This document shows positions 8,290-16,386 of a stretch of DNA of 64,000 bases, piece after piece. The position numbers and the translations under genes are program-made. Under the pieces are notes generated by a model, which had not been told where the DNA came from, did no database searches, and was given only the letters and a program-made list of their open reading frames with translations. Source of the stretch: Salivita marina (GTDB lineage: Bacteria; Pseudomonadota; Gammaproteobacteria; Pseudomonadales; Azotimanducaceae). How positions within the stretch are numbered: position 1 is the stretch's first letter; every line of letters starts with the position of its first letter. Location of the stretch: NCBI GenBank assembly GCA_038144425.1, contig JAYQNS010000004.1, forward strand, positions 124,001 through 188,000, read 5' to 3'.

Positions 8290-10492
8290 GCACGCTCAGC
8301 CGCCGCAGCTTCCTTCGCCACAGCGCCCTTGCTGGGGGCGGCCTCCTCGTGGCCTTTACGCTCCCCGGGTGCAGCGCGTTGCCGAGCCTCCCCGTGCCCC
8401 GGGAACGCGGGGATTTCGTGCCCAATGCGTTCCTGAAGTTCACCGGCGATGGTGCGGTGCACTTCTACTGCCCCCGGGACGAGATGGGCCAGGGGGTCAC
8501 CACGGGACTCACCACCATCGTCGCCGAGGGCCTTGATATGGCCCCCCAGCGCCTCACGGTGGAGCTGGCCGGCGCCCACCCGGACTACGCTAACCCGGGC
8601 ATGGGCTTCCAGGTCACCGGCGGCAGCACCTCGGTGAAGGAACACTTCACCCAGCTGATGACCGTGGGGTGCCAGATGCGCGCCCTTTTCCTCGCCGCCG
8701 CGGAGCGCAGGACCTCGGCGTGGCCGAAAGCGCCCTCACCACGGACGACGGCATGATCCTGCACGGCGAGAACCGCTACCCCTACGCCCAATTCCTGAAC
8801 ACGGCGGCCGCCCTACCGGTGCCCGAAACCGTGGCCCTCAAAGCCGCAGCGGACTACCGCTGGATCGGCACGAGCTTCCCCCGCCTTGACGGCGAAGTGA
8901 AGGCCACGGGGAAGGCGGTTTACGGCATCGACATTGACGTGCCCGGCATGGAACACGCCGTGGTGGTGCGGCCTCCAGTCTTCGGGGCGACGGTGGTGCG
9001 CTTTGATGATCGCGCCGCGAAGGCCGTGGCCGGGGTGCGCACGGTGGTGGAAATCGCCACCGGCGTCGCCGTGGTGGCTGAGCAGTTCTGGCAAGCGAAA
9101 AAGGGAGCCGAAGCCCTGACCGTAGAGTGGTCCGCCTCACCGCTGGACAGTGCGACCACCGCTAGCCTCCGGGCCGACTACGCCGAAGCCCTCGCCGCCG
9201 GCGGGGAGGAAGCGGAAAGCACTGGCGATGTCGCCGCTGCTCTGGCTGGGGCGACGAAGACCGTGGATCTAGAGTTCTGGGCCCCCTTCCTAGCCCACGC
9301 CCCCATGGAGCCCATGAGCGCCGTGGTACATGTGAAGGGCGACAGCGCCGAGCTGTGGGCCGGCACCCAAGGTCCGGGAGCCGCCGGCGGCCTTGTGGCC
9401 CGCCACGCGGGGCTCGAACCGGCCCAGGTCATGGTGCACCAAACCTACCTCGGGGGCGCCTTCGGGCGCCGGGGCACGCTCACCCACGTGGTGGAAGCAA
9501 CGCAGATCTCTAAGGCCACGGGCACGCCCATCAAGCTGCTCTGGACCCGGGAAGATGACCTCCGCGGCGGCCTCTATCGCCCCGCCTCCCTCATGCGCAT
9601 CCGCGCCGGGCTCGACGGAGAAGGCCGCCTAGCAGCCTGGGATGCAGCGCGGGCGGGGTCAAACATCACCCCGGAAACGATCCGCAATTCTCTCCCGGCC
9701 ATGATGCCGGGCATGCCCGACGGCGTGGTGGACTTCATGGTGGGCATGACCGATCGCCTCCATCAGGGCTGGGTGGTGGATCACTCAAGCATCGAAGGGC
9801 TCTATGAGGATTACGCCGTTCCGAATCTTGCGGTGCACCACGCGACGAAGGAGCACGGCATTCCCGTCACCTTCTGGCGCTCCGTGGGCCACTCCTACAC
9901 GGCCTTCGCCAAGGAAGTGACCATGGACGCCCTCGCCGAGGCCGCCGGGCAAGATCCCGTGGCCTTCCGCCTAGCCCACTTAGGCCACAACCCACGCCTC
10001 GCCGCCGTGGTGGCCAAGGCCCAGGAAGCCTGGAAGGGTTGGACCCCGGCGCCGGGGCGGCACCTGGGCTTCGCGGCGCATCACTCCTTCGCCACCTCCG
10101 TGGCCCAGGTGGCTGAAGTATCCGTGGAAGATGGCGCCATTCGCGTTCACCGCGTGTTCTGCGCCGTGGACTGCGGCCTCGCCATCAACCCGGACATCGT
10201 CCGGGCCCAGATGGAAGGGGCGATCATGTACGGCCTCACGGCAGCGCTCCATGGCAAACTCGACTTCGAAGGGGGCGCCGTGAAGCAAAGCAACTTCCAC
10301 GACTACCCCATCCTGCGCATCAACGAGGCGCCGAAGGTCGAAGTCGTGATTATGGAAAGTCAGGAAGCCCCCACGGGGGTCGGGGAGCCGGGGCTACCGC
10401 CCATTGCTCCTGCCGTGGCCAATGCCATCTACCGAGCCACGGGCAAGCGCTTGACCGAGCTGCCCCTAAACGACGCCCTGCGGCTGGCTTAG
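8286..10492 (+). CDS. iorB: Molybdenum hydroxylase large subunit (IorB type) with Tat signal, reading frame broken once
   Basis: The start overlaps iorA. The N-terminus has a twin-arginine signal (RRSFLRHSALAGGG, then a hydrophobic stretch), as expected for a periplasmic, cofactor-loaded IorB-type enzyme. The frame is lost near the G pair at 8702-8703; inserting one G joins LFLAAA to AQDLGVAESALTTDDG and yields about 735 residues. The later part has the molybdopterin-binding segments (GGAFGRRG, LWTREDD) and the C-terminal GVGEPG motif carrying the catalytic glutamate. It hydroxylates a heterocycle or oxidises an aldehyde using water; the natural substrate is unknown. It converges on the decarboxylase operon with a four-base overlap (10489-10492). 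Confidence 0.83.
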
Positions 10493-11904
10493 GCCCTATC
10501 CTGGGTCTGGGCGTTACGGCACCGAACCATCGCCTGCACCGTGCGGGCGATGTCGTCTTTTGACGTCACCCAGCTACACACGCTGAGGCGCAGCACAGGC
10601 TGATCGAACCAGCGGGAGGCCCCGGCCCAGGCCTCCCCGCTCTCTCGCAGGGCCGCAGCAAAGGCATCGGCGTCCGGCCCGACGTCTACCAGCACCTGAT
10701 TGAACACCACATCGTTGAGCACGGGAAAGCCGGCGTCCCCAAGGGCATCCCTAAACTGGCGAGCTCGTTCGTGAAGCTGGGACACCAGCTGCGCCACCCC
10801 TTCGCTCCCCAGGCTTTTCAGCGCCGCCCAAAGCTCCACCACCCGACCCCGGCGGGACATTTCTGGACCGTAGCGCAACCCGTCCCGATTTAGACCCAGC
10901 ACCCCCGCCGTCCCGGAAGGCAGGTAGGCCCCCTCAGCACCCAGAGCCGCGAAGAGGGCCTCCGGATCGGCGCAGAGGGCGATACCGCTGTCATAGGGAA
11001 CGTTGAGGGTTTTGTGCGCATCCACGCTCCAGGAATGGGCCTGCTCGTGGCCCGCGGTGAGCGCAGCAAGCTGGGGCGCCGCGGCGGCCCAGAGCCCGAA
11101 GGCGCCGTCGACATGAACCCAGGCACCCGCGGCCCGAGCGTCGGCCACGAGCGGATGAAAGGGATCAAAGGCGCCGGAATTCACGTTGCCCGCCTGGAGC
11201 AGCAGGAGCGTTCGATCATCGAGGGCAGGAAGGGCTTCCCGACGCAGCCGGCCTTGATCATCCACCGGCACCCACTCGATCTGGTCACGCCCGAACCCCA
11301 GGAGTGCCAGAGCCTTCAGCGCCGCAGCGTGGAGATGGGCGCCGGCCACCACACGCAGCGGTGGAGCCCCCGTGAGGCCCTTGGCGTTGACGTCATAGCC
11401 CTGGCGCTGAAGAAGGCGCCAGCGTCCCGCAGCCAGCCCGGTCACCAGAGCCAGGGAGCTGCCGCTGAGAAAGCTCGCGGCTACGGTGTTCGGCAGCCCA
11501 AAGAGCTGCTGAAGCCAGCCCTCCACCACCGTTTCTAGCGCCGCGATGGGGGGCGCCACAGCCGCCACGGCACCGTTCTGATCCCAGCTATCAGCGAGGA
11601 GCCGGGCGGCCAGGGTGATGGGTAGAGCGCCGCCGTTCACCATGCCAAAGAAACGCCCGCCCCCCTGCGCCGTCGTGGCGGGGGAGCCTAGCCGATGAAG
11701 CTGCTCGAGCACCGCGGGCGGAGCCACACCCTCCGCCGGGAGGGCTTCACGAAACCCCTCTAGCGAAGCCAAGGCTTCGGAATCCGGCGCTACCGGACGA
11801 TGATGAACCCCTTCCAAATAGGCGCGCGCGTAGCCCTCGGCCTGCTCCCGAAGGGCGAAGCTTTCGCCAAGCACCTGGGCCAAATCAAAGGGCGATGGCG
11901 TCAT
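10489..11904 (-). CDS. PLP-dependent amino-acid decarboxylase, group II (aromatic-L-amino-acid/diaminobutyrate decarboxylase family)
   Basis: A 471-residue fold-type I decarboxylase. Lys298 in SVDAHKTLNVPYD is the cofactor lysine and Asp266 in VHVDGAFG pairs with the pyridine nitrogen; QAGNVNSGAFDP is also typical. The family covers DOPA/tryptophan, glutamate, cysteine sulfinate and L-2,4-diaminobutyrate decarboxylases. It is the last gene of a four-gene operon, and its ATG overlaps the M20D gene by four bases (11901-11904). With a diaminopropionate lyase and two amidohydrolases upstream, an unusual amino acid is a more likely substrate than tyrosine or tryptophan, but that is inference. Confidence 0.82.
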   Translation of the reverse strand: MTPSPFDLAQVLGESFALREQAEGYARAYLEGVHHRPVAPDSEALASLEGFREALPAEGVAPPAVLEQLHRLGSPATTAQGGGRFFGMVNGGALPITLAARLLADSWDQNGAVAAVAPPIAALETVVEGWLQQLFGLPNTVAASFLSGSSLALVTGLAAGRWRLLQRQGYDVNAKGLTGAPPLRVVAGAHLHAAALKALALLGFGRDQIEWVPVDDQGRLRREALPALDDRTLLLLQAGNVNSGAFDPFHPLVADARAAGAWVHVDGAFGLWAAAAPQLAALTAGHEQAHSWSVDAHKTLNVPYDSGIALCADPEALFAALGAEGAYLPSGTAGVLGLNRDGLRYGPEMSRRGRVVELWAALKSLGSEGVAQLVSQLHERARQFRDALGDAGFPVLNDVVFNQVLVDVGPDADAFAAALRESGEAWAGASRWFDQPVLRLSVCSWVTSKDDIARTVQAMVRCRNAQTQDRA

Positions 11905-13058
11905 GACCCCTCCTCGACAGGCAGCAGCTGGCGAGCCAGGGTCGCGAAGTACTCCGCGCCGAGGGGCAGCAGTGCATCGTTAAAGTCGTAGGCGCTGTTA
12001 TGGAGGGGCAAGGCGTCCTCTCCCGCGCCGAGGAACAAGAAGGCCCCGGGCACCGCCTCGAGGAAGGCGCCGAAATCCTCGGAGATCATCATGGGGGCCA
12101 CGGCGCTATCGACCTTGTCGGCGCCGGCCACGGCATCCGCGGCGCGCAGGGCCTGGGCCGTTTGCTCGGGCCAGTTCACCGTGGGCGCGAACTCGTGCGT
12201 GTAGCTCACGGTGACGGCGGCCCCCTGGGCCGCGGCAATGCCCTCACAAAGGGACTGCATGCGCGTCTCGAGCAAGGCCTGCACCTCGGGATCGTAGCTC
12301 CGCGTATCCCCGCGCAGCACGACGGTGGTGGGGATGGCGTTGCGAATACCGTCGCTCTCGATTTCCGTACAGGACACCACGGCGGTGGCGCTGGGGTCGA
12401 CGGAGCGGCTCACGATGGTTTGGAGCCCGAGAATGATCTGCGCCGCTACCACGAGGGGATCAACTCCCATGTGGGGCCGGGCAGCATGTCCTCCCCGCCC
12501 GGCAATGCAGATCTCAAAGTTATCCTCCGCAGCCATGATGCCCCCGGCGCGGCCCGCGAAGTGTCCAAGGGGCAGCCCGGGCATGTTGTGGAGCCCGAAA
12601 ATCGCGTCCACGGGGAAGCGCTCAAAAAGCCCGTCGGCCATCATGGCCTTCGCCCCCCGGCCATGCTCCTCCGCGGGCTGGAAAATAAAGCGGACCGTTC
12701 CGTTGAAATCCCGCCGCGCCGTCAGCAGTGCCGCCGCCCCGAGCACCATAGCCATGTGCCCATCGTGACCGCAGCCGTGCATGCGCCCGGGGTGCTCGGA
12801 GGCGTGGGCGGGAGTACCGGTTTCCGTCATGGCCAGCGCATCCATATCAGCGCGCAGACCGATCACTCCAGCACCGTCCCCGGAGCGAAGGCTTGCCACG
12901 AGACCGGTACCGCCAATGCCGCCGTGCACGATGAAGCCCAGAGCTTCTAGCTGTGCCGTGATAAAGGCCGCCGTGCCCCGCTCCTGAAAGCCAAGCTCGG
13001 GCTTGCGATGGAGGCTGTGGCGCCAAGCGCCCATTTGCCGCGCGAGATCGGGGGTCAT
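11901..13058 (-). CDS. M20D amidohydrolase (hippurate/N-acyl-amino-acid hydrolase family)
   Basis: A 385-residue metal-dependent amidohydrolase. The metal-site motif HGCGHDGH is at residues 94-101 and the catalytic-base EEHGRG segment near residue 130. The start HSLHRKPELGF is typical of M20D enzymes such as hippurate hydrolase, AbgA/B, IAA-amino-acid hydrolases and N-acetyl-diaminopimelate deacetylase. These cleave an acyl group from the amine of an amino acid. It overlaps both the dpaL gene upstream and the decarboxylase downstream by four bases, so all three are translated as a unit. The acyl group and amino acid are not identifiable from sequence. Confidence 0.86.
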   Translation of the reverse strand: MTPDLARQMGAWRHSLHRKPELGFQERGTAAFITAQLEALGFIVHGGIGGTGLVASLRSGDGAGVIGLRADMDALAMTETGTPAHASEHPGRMHGCGHDGHMAMVLGAAALLTARRDFNGTVRFIFQPAEEHGRGAKAMMADGLFERFPVDAIFGLHNMPGLPLGHFAGRAGGIMAAEDNFEICIAGRGGHAARPHMGVDPLVVAAQIILGLQTIVSRSVDPSATAVVSCTEIESDGIRNAIPTTVVLRGDTRSYDPEVQALLETRMQSLCEGIAAAQGAAVTVSYTHEFAPTVNWPEQTAQALRAADAVAGADKVDSAVAPMMISEDFGAFLEAVPGAFLFLGAGEDALPLHNSAYDFNDALLPLGAEYFATLARQLLPVEEGS

Positions 13059-14280
13059 GAAGCGCTCCTTGAGTCCGGGGAACGAGGGTGCCAGGCATCC
13101 CGCCGTGCAGCCACCGCCTCCGCGGTCTCTCCCACGAGGGACGCATACACCGCGGGCGCCGTCGCCCCTTCCGTATTGATCAACAATACGGTGGCGGTTT
13201 CATCTAAGCCTAGGGAGCCGCGATCCTTCTCAGACAACCCTTCCAGCGCCGCAAGCCCAGCGGCGCCACACTCCCCACCACCAGCGGCGGTTCCCGGTCC
13301 GAGCCCCGGGCGAAGCGGCCCATGGCCGCGATCGCCGAGTCGTCCTCAATGGTCAGGAAGGCATCAACGCTGTTTTCAAGAAAGCGCCAAGCCAGGGGGG
13401 AAGCTTCCCCGCAGGCAAGCCCTGCCATGACCGAATCCACAGACCCCGATGCGGTCGCCGCCCGACCTTGGCGCGCGCTCTGGAGAAGGCAGTCCGCCTG
13501 CACAGGTTCCACCACGAGCACGGTGGGCCGATCAGGGCCCAAGCGCCCCCAGAACTCACTTACCACCCCAGCCGCTAAGCCCCCAACGCCACCCTGCAGC
13601 ATCACGTGGGTCACATTTTCCAATCCCTGCTTCAGCGCTTCAGCCGCAATGCGGCTGTAGCCCTGCATGACATCGCCGGGAATCCGTTCGTAGCCCGCAT
13701 AGGAGGTATCGGAAATGACCTGCCAGCCCTCGGCGTCCGCCAACTGCGCGGCCTCCGCTACGGACGCGTCGTAGTTCCCGGAAACTCGGACGATCTCGGC
13801 CCCGAGGGCCGCGATGGCGGCCTCACGCTCTTCGCTGACCTCAGCGTGTAGGACGATCACGCAGCGACAACCCGCATCCTGCGCCGCCGCAGCAAGAGCC
13901 CGGCCATGATTACCATCAGTCGCGCTGATGACCGTGAGGCCCCCCAGGGCTTCCGCGTAGCACCCGGCAAGTACGGCACGGCCTTCCCAAACGGGATGGC
14001 GTCGGAGCACCTCCGCCACCAAGGCAACGGGGGCACCCAGCGCCTTGAAGCTGCCCAGCATCGAGCGTCGCCCTTCGTCCTTGAGTGCCAGGCCCCCAAG
14101 TCCCAAGCGCTCGGCCTGGGCCGGAAGGAAAAGGAGCGGGGTGGGGTCGTCAGGAACGCGCGACCAACCCGTGAGCCAGGATGCGTAGCGCGCGCCCTGA
14201 GCGGGGGAGAGCACAGCCGCAAGTTCCTTGGGATAGGGGACCCGCTGGGCCCTTGGATTCAGAAAACACCCGGTGGTCAT
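13055..14280 (-). CDS. dpaL: Diaminopropionate ammonia-lyase, reading frame broken once
   Basis: A fold-type II PLP enzyme resembling E. coli YgeX/DpaL, which splits 2,3-diaminopropionate into pyruvate and two ammonia. Lys79 (GSFKALGA) is the cofactor lysine, TDGNHG is at 121-126, and the glycine phosphate cradle GGVGG is at 230-234. The frame is lost at plus-strand C run 13273-13276. Adding one G on the coding strand gives VVGECGAAGLAALEG and continues through the family C-terminus LLINTEGAT, ending at 13055. The repaired length is about 409 residues. The ATG overlaps the carbamoylase stop and the gene's own stop overlaps the M20D start, placing it mid-operon. Confidence 0.85.
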
Positions 14281-15537
14281 GGCGCTTCTCCCAAGGGCAC
14301 GGCCAAGCAGTCTTCCACGACCTCCAGGAGCACTTCTGCACCGAAGGCGAGGTCTGCAGGGTTCGTGGCCTCTTCAGGATTGTGGCTAATGCCCTTGATG
14401 CTGGGCACAAAAATCATAGCTGAAGGTGCGATGCGCGCCATCATCTGCGCGTCGTGGCCCGCTCCGGAGGTAAGATCAAGGGCCGCTTCGCCCAGGGCCT
14501 CCGCCGCCGCTTGAATTCGCTCCCGAAGGCCTGCGTGAAAGACTACGGGGGCAAAGCGCACGAGCCGCTCGCAATGAAAGCTTAGCCCCTCCTCCTCCGC
14601 TAGAGCGCCTAAAAACTGCTCGAGCTTCGCCTCCGCCGCCACCAGCTGCGCTTCGCAAGGATCTCGGAGATCTACCGTGAAGGTGGCCCGCTCGGGCACC
14701 ACGTTAATCACGTCCGGGGCGAGGGCGAGGGACCCAACGGTGGCCAGGGTTGTGCCAGGAGAAGCCTTCGAAATTTCCTCCCGAAGAAAGGCGATGGTGG
14801 CCGCGGCGCCGTAGCCCGCGTCATGGCGAAAGGCCATGGGTGCCGTGCCCGCATGATTCGCCTCTCCCTCTAGGGTGATGCGTTGCCAGGAGATGCCTTG
14901 CACTCCGCTCACCGCCCCTAGCCTGGCCCCCGCAGCTTCAAGCACGGGCCCCTGCTCGATGTGTAGCTCAAGAAAGGCCCAGGGCTTTAAAGCGCCACAG
15001 GGCGCCGCGCCGGCATAGCCAATACGGGCAAGCTCATCGCCCAGCTGCGACCCATCCGTTCCGATGGTCGCCAGCGCTTCATCAACGGCGAGCCCCCCAG
15101 CATGGACCAGAGACCCCATCATGTCCGGCTGGTAGCGCACGCCTTCTTCATTGGTGAAGGCGGCCACCACCAGGCGTCGCGCCGGGGCAAGCCCCGCAGC
15201 TCGAAACGCGCGCTGCACCGCAAGGCCCGTCAACACGCCATAGCAACCATCGAGGGCCCCGGCGTGCCGCACCGTATCAATGTGGGAGCCGATCATGAGA
15301 GTGGCTCCCGATCCCCCGCCTCCGTGGCCGCGGGAGGCTCCCAAAGATATTGCCGAGCCGATCCACCTCAACGCTCAGGTCCAATTCTCGCATCCATGCC
15401 ACGAGCTGATCCCGACCCGCCTTCTCTTCATCCGTCAGGGCGATGCGCGTCCGACCGCGCCCAGCCGAGTCGGCGCCGATGGCGCCCAGGGCTTTGAGCT
15501 GCGCAAGCAACCGGGAAAGATCGAGGGTTAACGCCAT
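14277..15537 (-). CDS. Zn-dependent N-carbamoyl-amino-acid hydrolase/allantoate amidohydrolase (hydantoinase/carbamoylase family), reading frame broken once
   Basis: First gene of the operon, starting at ATG 15537 (MALTLDLSRLL). Family motifs are GSHIDTV, LDGCYGV, NEEGVRY, HIEQGPVLE, GEANHAGTAPM and SGAGHDAQ. The N-terminal segment, ending DRLGNIFGSLP, is in another frame from GSHIDTV; removing one base from the run at plus-strand 15313-15317 joins them, giving about 419 residues. These enzymes hydrolyse N-carbamoyl amino acids or allantoate, releasing CO2 and ammonia. Its place directly before dpaL makes a ureido-substituted diamino acid a plausible substrate (inference). No hydantoinase gene accompanies it in the window. 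Confidence 0.83.
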
Positions 15538-15556
15538 GGGGGCGCACCTAAAGGCA

Positions 15557-16156
15557 CTAGGTGCTTGCCCGTCGGCGAAAGCACAACAGCTGATTGTTTG
15601 ACGGCATGGCCCGATTATCCACCAGTTCCAGCCCCGCAGTTTCCGCAACCCTCGCTACCGCTTCGAATTCGCGGACGCCGCTGCGCGGGTCCCGCGCCTT
15701 CAGCCACTGATCAAATTCCGCATTGGATTCCGTGGTGAACGTCCCGCCAAACTTGTAGGGGCCGTAGAGCAAGAGCTGCCCGCCCTCCCTAAGCACGGAG
15801 GCGGCGCCGCGAAGCAGCGTCTCCCCCAGAAGCTCGGAAACGATGTGCATAACATTCGCCGCATAAACCGCGTCGAAGGGCCCCGCGGGCCAAGGGCCAG
15901 AAGCAAGATCGAGCGCCAGCGGAGGAAGGATCGTCGCCCGCCCCACGGCAGCTAGATTTGCCGCTAGGGCGGTTAAGCCGTCAGAACGCTCCGTCGGTTG
16001 CCAGCGAAGCTCGGGGAGAGCCTCCGTGAAATGAAGCGCATGCTGTCCGGACCCGCTACCCACCTCGAGCACGTGGGCCCTTAGGGGAAGCCGTTCCCGC
16101 AGCGCTTCAAGGATCGGCCCTTTGTTCTTTTCCGCCGCTGGCGAATAGCGTTCCAT
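15557..16156 (-). CDS. DUF938 SAM-dependent methyltransferase-like protein
   Basis: A 199-residue class I methyltransferase fold of the DUF938 family. The N-terminus (ERYSPAAEKNKGPIL) and the SAM-binding glycine motif VLEVGSGSGQHA are both typical, as is a C-terminal GGTFTTESNAEFD segment. A run of Gs lies just before the ATG at 16156 as a ribosome site. It lies 19 bp upstream of the carbamoylase start on the same strand, so it could be co-transcribed as the first gene of that operon; its biochemical role is not established for the family. Confidence 0.85.
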   Translation of the reverse strand: MERYSPAAEKNKGPILEALRERLPLRAHVLEVGSGSGQHALHFTEALPELRWQPTERSDGLTALAANLAAVGRATILPPLALDLASGPWPAGPFDAVYAANVMHIVSELLGETLLRGAASVLREGGQLLLYGPYKFGGTFTTESNAEFDQWLKARDPRSGVREFEAVARVAETAGLELVDNRAMPSNNQLLCFRRRAST

Positions 16157-16267
16157 AGCCCCCCCTTTAGGTTCACGCCATTATTCCGTCGGGAGGGAGA
16201 GCGTGCCAAATCGAGGTTGGGAATGCGCGGCAGACACCTTCATAAATTGCGGAGCCCGCCTTTACTC

Positions 16268-16296
16268 TTGACGACAGCATGACAACGCTGTCATAT
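16268..16296 (+). promoter_or_regulatory. Promoter of the GH81 gene with a LacI-family operator in the spacer
   Basis: TGACAACGCTGTCA (16280-16293) is a near-perfect dyad with the central CG and TGACA/TGTCA arms typical of LacI-family operators controlling sugar genes; the symmetry extends one base on each side (ATGACA/TGTCAT). A -35 TTGACG (16268-16273) and a -10-like TCATAT (16291-16296), 17 bases apart, put the operator in the promoter spacer, where a bound repressor would exclude RNA polymerase. Transcription would begin near 16303. Confidence 0.6.
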
Positions 16297-16372
16297 GACG
16301 CTGGCCGTTTCCGCGCAAAAAACGAAAGCTTAATAGCGTTCAAGGGACATCCTCTCCTGCCGCTGTTGCCCT

Positions 16373-16386
16373 GGAGGATTCCTGTG
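16373..16386 (+). promoter_or_regulatory. Ribosome binding site deciding a GTG start for the GH81 gene
   Basis: GGAGG (16373-16377) lies six bases before GTG 16384. The upstream in-frame ATG at 16279 sits inside the promoter/operator and has no such site. Starting at 16384 also puts the lipoprotein signal at the very N-terminus, as it must be. Confidence 0.75.

Noticed and set aside
12000..12950. 316-residue open frame antisense to the M20D hydrolase
   Set aside because: The other strand holds all metal-site motifs; the antisense product has none.
13055..13237. Separate 60-residue gene at the end of dpaL
   Set aside because: Its sequence (LLINTEGAT...) is the C-terminus of diaminopropionate ammonia-lyase in a shifted frame, not an independent gene.
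16279..16383. N-terminal extension of the GH81 protein from ATG 16279
   Set aside because: It overlaps the promoter and operator, has no ribosome site, and would bury the lipoprotein signal.
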